Notes under the pieces: model-generated
Seen by the model: only the letters and a program-made list of their open reading frames with translations
The model's database searches: none
What the model was told of the DNA's origin: nothing
Position numbers and translations under genes: made by a program
Part shown: positions 26,002 to 33,491 of the stretch, piece by piece
Position numbering within the stretch: the first letter of the stretch is position 1
Layout: each line of letters begins with the position of its first letter
Source of the DNA: PHAA01 sp964494735
Lineage (GTDB): Bacteria; Bacillota; Syntrophomonadia; Syntrophomonadales; Syntrophomonadaceae
DNA: 64,000 bases
Assembly: GCA_964494735.1 (NCBI GenBank)
Contig: CAZBSD010000005.1
Span: forward strand, 38,818 to 102,817
Reading direction: 5' to 3'

Positions 26002-26385
26002 TCAATTGATCTTATACAAATACTCGCGGGTCCGTTCACTTATACCCCAGGTCGCATCCGTCAAGCGGGCGGATACGTAACTGCGGATATTATCATCCAT
26101 GTCCGGGCTTTCCAAGTCAAAGAGGATATAGAAGGCTCTTAATATATCGTTCATATTAGCCATCAACCTCTCTGGGGGGGACATCTTAAGCAAATTGTCC
26201 TTACTGCCGTAAAAATAAACCATTCTGCGCAGTATCCACATTATTTCAGCGTTGCTGAACATCCGTTGAGCCAGGATTTCATTCAGCAATTGGCCGGGGC
26301 CTATCTTGTATTCGCGCGTTTCCAGTTCTTTATATTCCACTGTGTCAGTGATAGAAATCGATATTCCCAACAGATCTTTTTCCAA
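26002..26385 (-). CDS. Conserved-looking protein of unknown function
   Basis: 127 aa, not recognised. No signal peptide or transmembrane segment; predicted mostly helical (for example IMWILRRMVYFYGSK and DILRAFYILFDLE), with SPPERLMANMNDI in the middle. Start TTG at 26385 with an excellent SD (GGGAGG, 7 nt). It lies 20 nt after the LysM-NlpC/P60 gene and before a strong terminator, so it is probably in the same transcript. Composition is like a real cytosolic protein. Confidence 0.7.
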   Translation of the reverse strand: MEKDLLGISISITDTVEYKELETREYKIGPGQLLNEILAQRMFSNAEIMWILRRMVYFYGSKDNLLKMSPPERLMANMNDILRAFYILFDLESPDMDDNIRSYVSARLTDATWGISERTREYLYKIN

Positions 26386-26405
26386 TTATTAACCTCCCGT
26401 GTTCC

Positions 26406-27659
26406 TTATCTGATGACCCTGCGGGCGCCCACATATCTTGATGCATAATAGGTTTCACTCATGGCCGAATAGATGACCCCGCCGCTGCGGGGTGAACTGG
26501 AATGAATGAACTTGCCGTTGCCGGCGAATATGCCCACGTGGCTGATTCCGCCGGATGTATTAAAGAATACCAGATCCCCCGGGATCAGGTTGGCTTTGGT
26601 CACCGCTGTGCCTTGACCATATTGCCCGGCGGCAGTGCGGCTCAGGGTGATACCGAATTGTTTGAATACGTAGGAGGTGAACCCGGAACAATCAAAACCG
26701 CCTGGTGCCGCTCCTCCGTATCGGTATGGGGTTCCCAGGTATTGTGCGGCCTTGGCCAATATGCGGGATGCAGTGGCGCTGTCGCCTGACCTCGAAACCG
26801 ATGGGGCAACAGGTGTACCGCTGACTTTAAGCGTATCACCGGCAAAAAGCGCATCGCTGGTCAATCCGTTCAAAACCCGAAGATTGTCCACTGTGGTTCC
26901 ATACAACTGGGCTATACTCCATAGGTTATCACCAGGTTGGATAACATATGATGATACTACAGCTGGTGCGACTGGGGCTGCGACTGGAGTTACAACTGGA
27001 GTTACAACTGGAGTTACAACTGGAGTTACAACTGGGGCTGCAACTGGAATCACAACTGGGGCTGCAACTGGAGTCACAACTGGGGCTGCAACTGGAGTCA
27101 CAACAGGAGCTATAACTGGAGCTATAATTGGAGCTATAACTGGAGCTTCCACTGGAGTCACAACAGGAGCTATAACTGGAGCTGCCACTGGGGCTTGAAT
27201 TGGAGCCGGAGCGGTGGATGCAGGTGCTGTACCGGGAACCTTAAGCGTTCGGCCAGGAAAGAGCGCATCGGATGTCAATCCATTAAGGACTCTAAGATTG
27301 TCCACGGTGGTTCCAAAACGCTGGGCGATATCCCATAGGTTGTCTCCGCTTTGAATAACGTACGAAGATGTTCCAGCCGGGACGTTAACAGTATCCGAGC
27401 CCTTGACTGTAGCAGTTGATACTCCAGCCGAACCGGAAGCAAAGCTCAATTTCAGTACCTGACCGATCTGCAGGTTATCAGTATTCAGGTTATTGATTTG
27501 CCTTATCTGTTCTACCGTCAAGCCGTTGGCGACCGCTATATCCCATAAACAATCCCCTGATTTGACTACATAGGAAGCAGGTGTAGCTGCCACCAGACTG
27601 CTTCCTGCCAATATGGATAACAATATAGCTAATACGCACACCTGCGCCGCTCTTTTCAT
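26406..27659 (-). CDS. Secreted LysM - NlpC/P60 peptidoglycan endopeptidase
   Basis: 417 aa. Cleaves peptide stems of peptidoglycan. Signal peptide (about 1-26, VLAILLSILAGSSLVAA); LysM1 (about 29-73), LysM2 (about 96-140), an 80-residue Pro/Val-rich linker, LysM3 (about 240-284) and a C-terminal NlpC/P60 domain with catalytic Cys in FDCSGFTSYV, His in ISHVGIF and a third polar residue near KFIHSSSP. SD is CAGGGA, 6 nt. The linker is encoded by 20 copies of a 12-bp unit. A role in spore or vegetative wall remodelling is possible; no promoter tells which. Confidence 0.93.
   Translation of the reverse strand: MKRAAQVCVLAILLSILAGSSLVAATPASYVVKSGDCLWDIAVANGLTVEQIRQINNLNTDNLQIGQVLKLSFASGSAGVSTATVKGSDTVNVPAGTSSYVIQSGDNLWDIAQRFGTTVDNLRVLNGLTSDALFPGRTLKVPGTAPASTAPAPIQAPVAAPVIAPVVTPVEAPVIAPIIAPVIAPVVTPVAAPVVTPVAAPVVIPVAAPVVTPVVTPVVTPVVTPVAAPVAPAVVSSYVIQPGDNLWSIAQLYGTTVDNLRVLNGLTSDALFAGDTLKVSGTPVAPSVSRSGDSATASRILAKAAQYLGTPYRYGGAAPGGFDCSGFTSYVFKQFGITLSRTAAGQYGQGTAVTKANLIPGDLVFFNTSGGISHVGIFAGNGKFIHSSSPRSGGVIYSAMSETYYASRYVGARRVIR
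26958..27197 (-). repeat. Tandem repeat, 20 units of 12 bp, coding for a PV-rich linker
   Basis: Exactly 240 bp in frame within the LysM-NlpC/P60 gene. Each unit codes four residues of the type xxPV (APVV, TPVA, TPVV, APVI). The units TPVV at the C-terminal side are nearly identical at DNA level, so copy number is likely to vary by slippage without frameshift. Confidence 0.95.
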
Positions 27660-27751
27660 TATATCCCTGCCCCTCTAAAAACATGTAAATTAATCCAAGT
27701 TTTCTTTTCTATAGAGGGAGTCGAAAATCCTGCAAAGAGCGTAAAAATTTA

Positions 27752-28576
27752 TTATTTATGTTGATAAAAGTCGCGGATGGTCTCCATAGTTTGCCGGTCA
27801 ACACCCGCGTATCCCAGTCTGGTTCGGCTGTCGGGACCGGTTCCATGGAAATCCGAGCCACCCGTCGTCAACAAATTGTGTCGCCGCGCCAGCTCTTTCA
27901 ATTCCTTGACCTCCGAAACATCGTGTTCCGGGTAATATACCTCCAGTCCCGCTATCCCCATCTCGATGATAGCATCAATTTTGGCTTTGTCATGGATCAG
28001 GCCAGGGTGGGCCAGTACACTAATTCCGCCCGCCTGGTCGATGAGGTGAATAGCCTCCTGGGGCGAAAATTTATAACGCGGTACATAGGCTGGTTGGTTG
28101 CGGCCAATATATCGGGCAAATGCATCGGCCTCAGATTGGGCATGGCCGGCCGCGATAAGTGCTCTGGCGATATGGGGACGCCCTATGAGCCGCCCGCCCG
28201 CCAAGGTGCGCACCTGATCCATGTCGATATCGATACCGAAAAGGCTAAGCCGGGCCAATATATTCTCGGCTCTGGTAATTCGTTCACGCTGAATATAGGC
28301 CAGACGTTCTGTCATTCGGCTATCCTGGTCAGTTACGAAGTAGCCAAGGATATGTACTTCATCCTCCCCATAATCGGTGTTTATTTCAATGCCAGGGATG
28401 AAATCCAGCTGGATTTGGTGTGATCTGATGAAGTCCTGGGCTGGGGCTACCCCTTGCAGCGTGTCATGATCGGTTATGGCCAGGCCGTCCAAACCTGATT
28501 TCAGTGCCAGTCTGATCACTTCGACCGGGCTTAGAACGCCATCTGAAGCATTAGTGTGAACATGCAGGTCATACAT
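27752..28576 (-). CDS. PHP-domain phosphoesterase
   Basis: 274 aa. TrpH-like member of the PHP family; relatives hydrolyse 3',5'-nucleoside bisphosphates or RNA 5' ends. Metal ligands are visible: DLHVHTNASDG at the start, ITDHDTLQG near 37, GIEINTDYGEDEVHILGYF near 63-80, VLAHPGLIH near 190 and GGSDFHG near 241. SD GGGAGA, 8 nt before ATG. Downstream of the dipeptidase gene by 24 nt. The exact substrate cannot be read from the sequence. Confidence 0.88.
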   Translation of the reverse strand: MYDLHVHTNASDGVLSPVEVIRLALKSGLDGLAITDHDTLQGVAPAQDFIRSHQIQLDFIPGIEINTDYGEDEVHILGYFVTDQDSRMTERLAYIQRERITRAENILARLSLFGIDIDMDQVRTLAGGRLIGRPHIARALIAAGHAQSEADAFARYIGRNQPAYVPRYKFSPQEAIHLIDQAGGISVLAHPGLIHDKAKIDAIIEMGIAGLEVYYPEHDVSEVKELKELARRHNLLTTGGSDFHGTGPDSRTRLGYAGVDRQTMETIRDFYQHK

Positions 28577-28600
28577 ACGAATTATCTCCCTTTTACAGAA

Positions 28601-29530
28601 TCAGGACATTACTGCGGTTATCACCCTAAGGGCGTTGCCACCCAGTATCATTTCGATCTCTGCCCGGGAAAATCCTTTTCCCGCCAGCAGGTCTGGCATC
28701 TCTCCATAGCGGCCCACTTCCGCCATAACCATGTGATCAGCACCATCGAAATCGGAACCCAACCCCACATGTTCAGCTCCGACCAGTTCGGCGATATGAA
28801 CGATATGGCTGAGCATGTCATCGACTGAGACGGCCCCGCCCTCTTTGACAAAATCTGCCACCTGGGTGACACCGACCACACCTCCATTTTGGGCCAGCGC
28901 CTTAAGTTGTGTATCATCGAGGTTGCGCCAGTGCGGACATAAAGCGCGGGCATTGGCATGGGTAACCAGGACCGGTCTGGAATACAACTCCAGAGCCTGG
29001 TAAAAGGAAGGGATGGAGATGTGGGCCAGATCGAGCAGCATGCCCATGCGGTCCATCCGCCTGACCGTTTCTATTCCCTTCAAGCTCAGACCCCCGGCGT
29101 TAGCACCTTCTCCCCCGCCGTCGGCCAGGAGATTGCGATCGTTCCAGGTCAGACCCATGCTGCGCAGACCGCAGCGATAGAGAATATTCAGGATATCCAG
29201 GTCGCCGCCCAGGCATTCAGCCCCCTCCAGGTGCAGCAAGCAGCCGATTTTGTCCTGATTTGCAGCCGCTTCAAGATCATCAGATTGGGCCACATGGTAC
29301 AGGTAGGAACGGTTATTTTCGATATCCGTCCAAAAACGGTCGACCTGCTTAAGTATTTCCCTTAAGCAGGTATTGCTCTCCGCCGGCCTGGTAAACAGGG
29401 CGAAGAACTGCAGTCGCAGGCCAGATTTTAAAGCCCGCCTAATATCGAAGTGACCGTCATTTTCCAGCAACGAGCCGCCGCTGGCATATAGGGAAGATAT
29501 GGTGTCACAGTGCAAGTCAACAATTTTCAT
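28601..29530 (-). CDS. Zinc dipeptidase, membrane (renal) dipeptidase family
   Basis: 309 aa; M19 family, which cleaves dipeptides including D-amino acid ones. Metal ligands: DLHCDTISSLY at the start (H8, D10), LHLEGAECLGGD (Glu near 122), LDLAHISIPSFYQ (His near 190), VTHANARALCP (His) and GLGSDFDGAD near 252. No signal peptide, so the bacterial enzyme acts in the cytoplasm. SD GGAGGGG before ATG. It probably forms one transcript with the PHP gene. Confidence 0.93.
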   Translation of the reverse strand: MKIVDLHCDTISSLYASGGSLLENDGHFDIRRALKSGLRLQFFALFTRPAESNTCLREILKQVDRFWTDIENNRSYLYHVAQSDDLEAAANQDKIGCLLHLEGAECLGGDLDILNILYRCGLRSMGLTWNDRNLLADGGGEGANAGGLSLKGIETVRRMDRMGMLLDLAHISIPSFYQALELYSRPVLVTHANARALCPHWRNLDDTQLKALAQNGGVVGVTQVADFVKEGGAVSVDDMLSHIVHIAELVGAEHVGLGSDFDGADHMVMAEVGRYGEMPDLLAGKGFSRAEIEMILGGNALRVITAVMS

Positions 29531-29591
29531 ACATTTGTCCCCTCCTGTTTAAGTATAATCGAGTTTTTACTAACATCAGCGGGATAGCAGC

Positions 29592-29617
29592 AAAAAACCT
29601 GCTTCATAAGCAGGTTT
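29592..29617 (-). terminator. Rho-independent terminator of spoVS
   Basis: Minus strand: 10-bp stem AAACCTGCTT / AAGCAGGTTT with a three-base loop, followed by TTT and GC. It lies 39-64 nt beyond the spoVS stop. Confidence 0.85.
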
Positions 29618-29655
29618 CATATCCAATAAGTATTTATTATGATGAGGATGGCTAT

Positions 29656-29916
29656 TTACCTGGGCTCGACGATCAGCTTTATGGCGGTTCTCTCTTCGTC
29701 GTCGATTATTATGTCGGTAAAGGCAGGGATGCATATCAGGTCCATTCCGCTGGGTGCTACGAACCCCCTGGCTATAGCGATGGCTTTGATTGATTGGTTG
29801 ATGGCTCCGGCCCCGATAGCCTGAATCTCTGCCGCACCTTTTTCCCGGAGCACTCCCGCTAATGCACCTGCAACCGAGTTAGGGCTGGATTTAGCTGATA
29901 CTTTTAACACTTCCAT
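29656..29916 (-). CDS. spoVS: Stage V sporulation protein S
   Basis: 86 aa, the standard length. Albalike small protein whose loss blocks sporulation at stage V in B. subtilis. Starts MEVLKVSAKSSPNSVAGALA, with the invariant IQAIGAGAINQSIKAIAIAR core (residues 36-55). SD AAGGAGG before ATG. A SigH-type promoter lies 70-100 nt upstream and a terminator downstream, so it is its own transcription unit. Confidence 0.97.
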   Translation of the reverse strand: MEVLKVSAKSSPNSVAGALAGVLREKGAAEIQAIGAGAINQSIKAIAIARGFVAPSGMDLICIPAFTDIIIDDEERTAIKLIVEPR

Positions 29917-29984
29917 ATATTAGCCTCCTTCAATAATAAATACGCTTTTGTAGTGTAGAATGAAAAGGTTGCTTTTATAGAAGT

Positions 29985-30013
29985 ATATTCTAAATGTATT
30001 AACTAATTCCTTC
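29985..30013 (-). promoter_or_regulatory. SigH-type promoter of spoVS
   Basis: Minus strand GAAGGAATT (30013-30005), 11-nt spacer, TTAGAATAT (29993-29985). The SigH consensus is RnAGGAwww - 11/12 - RnnGAATww; only the first base of the -10 differs. B. subtilis spoVS is SigH dependent (established), so the match is meaningful. Confidence 0.65.
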
Positions 30014-30063
30014 TTTTTCAAGCTTGACGTTGGTATTATTTCATTATTATGGTAATTCTGCGA

Positions 30064-30846
30064 TCATTCCATCAGGCGGGTGAATCTCTCTATACTAATC
30101 GCTTGGCCGCCATCTTCATTTAGTCCGATTATCACTCCCTGCATCTGCGCCTGGCCGGCGGCGACTTCGAAGCGGGTGGGACGACCATTAAGGAATTTTT
30201 CCACGATAGGGCCAATCTCCATACCCAAGATTGAATGAGTCGGTCCGGTCATACCCAGGTCAGTGATGTAGGCGGTCCCTTTGGGCATAATGCGTTCGTC
30301 CGAGGTTTGGATATGGGTATGCGTGCCTAGCATAGCAGTCACGCGGCCGTCAAAGTAATAACCCATGGCAAGTTTTTCCGAAGTGGCTTCCGCGTGTATA
30401 TCCACTATAAAATAATCAGCCGAATTGCCCGCTTCCGCCAAGATGTCGTCGACGGCCTGGAAGGGACAGTCAAGCGGGGGCAGGAACATACGGCCCGAAA
30501 CATTGACGACCGCTATTTTTTTGTTGAAACCGGCTGTGTAGACATGATAGCCCTGTCCGGGACAAGGGCCGGGATAATTGGCGGGCCTGATCAATCTGGG
30601 TTCATCATCTATAAAGGTGAGGATATTCTTGTTGTCCCAAACATGATTTCCCATAGTCAATACGTCAATGCCAGCGCCCAGCAATTCATCCCTCACGTCG
30701 CCGGTAAGACCTCTTCCGCCGGCCGCGTTTTCGGCATTGGCAATAGTAAAATCGATGTTTTTCTCCCGTTGCAATTTGGGGAGCAAGGCCTTGATTATGG
30801 CCCGCCCCGGCCGACCGACAATATCTCCGATAACCAGTATATTCAA
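30064..30846 (-). CDS. ymdB: YmdB-type metallophosphoesterase
   Basis: 260 aa, TIGR00282 family; cyclic-nucleotide phosphodiesterase that influences RNase Y activity and biofilm genes in B. subtilis. Metal motifs: GDIVGRPGR (Asp), NAENAAGGRG (Asn/Glu), MGNHVWDN (Asn-His), DIHAEATSEK and GTHTHIQTSD. TTG start at 30846 with SD GGAGG, 9 nt. Downstream of rny with one unknown gene between. Confidence 0.94.
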   Translation of the reverse strand: MNILVIGDIVGRPGRAIIKALLPKLQREKNIDFTIANAENAAGGRGLTGDVRDELLGAGIDVLTMGNHVWDNKNILTFIDDEPRLIRPANYPGPCPGQGYHVYTAGFNKKIAVVNVSGRMFLPPLDCPFQAVDDILAEAGNSADYFIVDIHAEATSEKLAMGYYFDGRVTAMLGTHTHIQTSDERIMPKGTAYITDLGMTGPTHSILGMEIGPIVEKFLNGRPTRFEVAAGQAQMQGVIIGLNEDGGQAISIERFTRLME

Positions 30847-30863
30847 TTATACTTTCCTCCGTA

Positions 30864-31355
30864 CTAACGGTTAAACACAAAAACCCTGCCCTGGTCGCGA
30901 TAGACGAACACATTACGGTAAGATTCCTGCCCGGATTTGATTTTGCTGAGCACTTGTTTCTTTTCGTCACTACTTAGTATGGCAGCGGTTACCATATCAT
31001 TATCGTCTCTTATCAGCCACGATGCAAATTCCTGACGGATTAATCTTACAAAAAGTTCGATCTCCTCTTCGATCAGGGTTTGGCTGTCGCGATACAACCT
31101 CAGTATGGTGACCCCCGCGTGTTCAATAAATTTCAAACTGATATGTATCGGCTCCAGGTTGCCCATCCTATAGAAAAGTGCCATGCTTTTCCGGCAGATA
31201 TCGATGAAGCGGTTGCCCTGTTGTTCGTTTAAACTGGTGTTTAGTGCAATCTCAATCTTAACAATATCCCGCACGGTATCAAATTTGACTGCACTGAGCT
31301 CGGTGTGGCGCAGAAACACGGTCACCAGGGCATCCAGACCAGATCCCTTGTCCAT
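30864..31355 (-). CDS. Protein of unknown function between rny and ymdB
   Basis: 163 aa, not recognised. Mixed alpha/beta, no signal peptide or transmembrane segment. N-terminal half MDKGSGLDALVTVFLRHTEL...; a basic, helical middle (RFIDICRKSMALFYR), then SQTLIEEEIELFVRLIRQEF. The C-terminus ends VYRDQGRVFVFNR. SD GGGGAAG with wide spacing. It sits 17 nt before ymdB and about 230 nt after rny, between two genes that act together in RNA turnover, so an RNA-decay role is conceivable (inference only). Confidence 0.7.
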   Translation of the reverse strand: MDKGSGLDALVTVFLRHTELSAVKFDTVRDIVKIEIALNTSLNEQQGNRFIDICRKSMALFYRMGNLEPIHISLKFIEHAGVTILRLYRDSQTLIEEEIELFVRLIRQEFASWLIRDDNDMVTAAILSSDEKKQVLSKIKSGQESYRNVFVYRDQGRVFVFNR

Positions 31356-31508
31356 AACGAATTCTTCCCCTTTTCTAGAATAGCTATCATTTCATGATAC
31401 GCGGGTGATTTTCCTGCTTTCAAAGTCATGTAAATTCCACCAAATCAGGAAGACTGCCCGGTGATTGAACCTCTGGCAGTGGGCAAATCCGCCGGTCAAT
31501 ACATTTAA

Positions 31509-31550
31509 ATGGCCCGTTCAAGCGTATCTGCATACTCTTGAACGGGCCAT
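31509..31550 (-). terminator. Long-stem terminator of rny
   Basis: Perfect 14-bp inverted repeat ATGGCCCGTTCAAG / CTTGAACGGGCCAT, whose 14-nt interior folds further (GTAT/ATAC). Minus-strand T-run is short (TTTAAATG). It lies 33-74 nt after the rny stop. Confidence 0.8.
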
Positions 31551-31582
31551 CTCGGGCTTTACCTGGGCTACATAGAATTTCT

Positions 31583-33130
31583 TTATTTGGCTAATTCTAC
31601 TGAACGGGTTTCTCTGATCACCATCACCTTGATCTGGCCCGGGTAATCGAGTTCCTGTTCGATCTGCCGGGCTATGTTCTTAACCAGGGTTATCGTCCCC
31701 AGATCATCGATCTGTTCAGGCTTCACAATGATCCTGATTTCACGGCCAGCTTGAATGGCATAAGATTTATCCACACCTTCGAAGCCATTGGCCAGGTTTT
31801 CCAACTTCTCCAGTCTCTTTATATAGGATTCTAGTGTCTCCCTGCGGGCACCCGGACGGGATGCGGAGATGGCATCGGCGGCTTGTACCAGTATGGCCTC
31901 AATGGTCTGGGGCTCCACATCACCATGATGGGCCTCGATACCATGGATGACCTCTTTGCTCTCCCGGTATTTTCTGGCCAGGTCGACCCCGATCTCAACA
32001 TGCGGTCCCACAACCTCGTGGTCCACTGCTTTGCCGATGTCATGCAACAACCCTGCCCGCTTGGCGAGCATTATATCTACATCCAATTCGGCGGCCATGA
32101 CCCCAGCCAGATGTGATACTTCGATGGAATGTTTCAAGACATTCTGTCCATAACTGGTCCGGTATTTGAGCCGTCCCAGCAGCTTGATCAGCTCGGGATG
32201 CAGTCCATGAACACCGACTTCAAATGCCGATTGTTCACCAAGTTCCCGCAATTGCTGATCGATTTGGGTTTTGGATTTATCAATCATTTCTTCGATCCGG
32301 GCCGGATGAATTCTTCCATCCGATACCAGGCTCTCCAGGGCTACCCTGGCTATTTCGCGGCGAACCGGGTCAAAGGAGGACAAGATAACCGCCTCGGGAG
32401 TATCGTCAATGATCAAATCTACCCCTGACAAGGTTTCAAAGGTGCGGATATTGCGCCCTTCGCGGCCAATAATCCGGCCTTTCATCTCATCGTTGGGCAG
32501 GGCTACCACAGATACGGTGGATTCAGACACTACATCGGCTGCGCATCTTTGGATGGCCAGAGAGATAATATTTTTGGCTTTCTTATCCGCTTCTTCTTTA
32601 GCCTCGTTTTCTAAACTTCTGATCATGACAGCAGTTTCCTGTCTGATCTCATTTTCAACATTAGCCAGCAGCAAATCCTTGGCTGCCTCACTGGTCAGTC
32701 CCGACAGTCGTTCCAATTCCTTCAACTGCTGGGTGAGTACCATCTTTACATCCTGTTGCGACTTATCGATGTCCTTTTCCTTCTGTACCAGAATCAGTTC
32801 TTTTTTCTCGGCATTTTCAGTCTTCTTGTCCAGTTGTTCTTCCTTTTGCAGGACCCTTCTCTCCAACCGGTCCAGGTCTCTGCGTCTGTCCCTAAGGTCC
32901 TTTTCAGCCTCCTGACGAGTCTGGTGTATCTCGTCCTTGGCTTCCAATAGTAGTTCTTTCTTTTTAGCTTCGCCTTCTTTGGCGGCTTCTTCTATGGTTC
33001 TGGCTGCCTGTTCCTCGGCAGATCCCATTTTGCTCTCGGCTATATTCTTACGGCCGAGATAGCCGGCGCCTAGCCCTATGACGGCTGCCAAAACCAGATA
33101 AACTAGTACCTCTGTTGTAATCTTCTTCAC
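31583..33130 (-). CDS. rny: Ribonuclease Y
   Basis: Membrane-anchored endoribonuclease that starts mRNA decay. About 515 aa from GTG 33130. N-terminal transmembrane helix LVYLVLAAVIGLGAGYL, long charged coiled coil (about 30-180), KH domain with GRIIGREGRNIRTFE, then an HD domain with LLHDIGKAVDHE. The start is uncertain: AAGGAGG lies directly before or overlapping this GTG, and an ATT at 33121 has ideal spacing (8 nt) and matches the family length. An ATG at 33214 would put a hairpin into the coding region and is unlikely. Confidence 0.9.
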   Translation of the reverse strand: MKKITTEVLVYLVLAAVIGLGAGYLGRKNIAESKMGSAEEQAARTIEEAAKEGEAKKKELLLEAKDEIHQTRQEAEKDLRDRRRDLDRLERRVLQKEEQLDKKTENAEKKELILVQKEKDIDKSQQDVKMVLTQQLKELERLSGLTSEAAKDLLLANVENEIRQETAVMIRSLENEAKEEADKKAKNIISLAIQRCAADVVSESTVSVVALPNDEMKGRIIGREGRNIRTFETLSGVDLIIDDTPEAVILSSFDPVRREIARVALESLVSDGRIHPARIEEMIDKSKTQIDQQLRELGEQSAFEVGVHGLHPELIKLLGRLKYRTSYGQNVLKHSIEVSHLAGVMAAELDVDIMLAKRAGLLHDIGKAVDHEVVGPHVEIGVDLARKYRESKEVIHGIEAHHGDVEPQTIEAILVQAADAISASRPGARRETLESYIKRLEKLENLANGFEGVDKSYAIQAGREIRIIVKPEQIDDLGTITLVKNIARQIEQELDYPGQIKVMVIRETRSVELAK

Positions 33131-33414
33131 CTCCTTAGTAATGTTCGAATGTTTGAGTTGAGGCTCCCATAGCAAAAGCCGAGTAAAAACTCGGCTTAAA
33201 AACTGTCCCGCCATTCCTATTTACCGCTTGCCCCAGCCCGGCGCCTTCACTCTGGAAAAGCCGCCCGACCAGTTACCTGTATTTGCCACGATAAACCTTC
33301 GCTTAACCAAATTCTCATTATGAATAATTATATTCAATCAAAAACAAGCATTTATTTGAACTGCTTGAGCAGTTGAAACTATCAGCTTACCAGTTATGAA
33401 AAAATATATATGTC
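33131..33414 (-). other. Long, possibly structured leader upstream of rny
   Basis: About 280 bp between the recA terminator and the rny SD without a gene. The 5' half is AT-rich; the 3' half (about 33200-33300) is GC-rich and has repeated motifs on the minus strand: GGCAAATACAGGTAACTGG and later GGCAAGCGGTAAATAGG, each followed by G-rich segments, then the hairpin at 33176-33197. I recognise no known RNA family. Candidate regulatory leader for RNase Y. Confidence 0.4.
33176..33197 (-). promoter_or_regulatory. Hairpin in the rny leader (possible attenuator)
   Basis: Perfect 8-bp stem AAGCCGAG / CTCGGCTT, loop TTTTTA on the minus strand, followed by TTGC (TTTT when the last stem bases are counted). 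It stands 40 nt before the rny SD. It could act as a weak terminator or a 5' mRNA cap structure. Confidence 0.5.
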
Positions 33415-33438
33415 AAAAAACTCTACTTGGCTAAGTAG
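33415..33438 (-). terminator. Rho-independent terminator of recA
   Basis: Minus strand: stem CTACTT / AAGTAG with loop AGCC, then AGTTTTTTG. It lies 54-77 nt past the recA stop. Confidence 0.75.
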
Positions 33439-33491
33439 CGAGACATCTTTTCAGAGCCTTATAAAGATTTTAGACAGTTTGGTTAATAGTG

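Noticed and set aside
26958..27197. CRISPR-like array
   Set aside because: Units are 12 bp, directly adjacent and in frame with a protein; no spacers, no cas genes.
26677..27198. 173-codon plus-strand ORF with TTGATTG repeats
   Set aside because: Antisense of the PV linker repeat; it looks repetitive only because of the 12-bp units.
27660..27751. c-di-AMP (ydaO) riboswitch before the NlpC/P60 gene
   Set aside because: The gap of 92 nt is too short and the conserved motifs are not seen.
33131..33214. ATG at 33214 as RNase Y start
   Set aside because: Adds 28 residues through a perfect hairpin and has no SD; the family starts just before the membrane helix.
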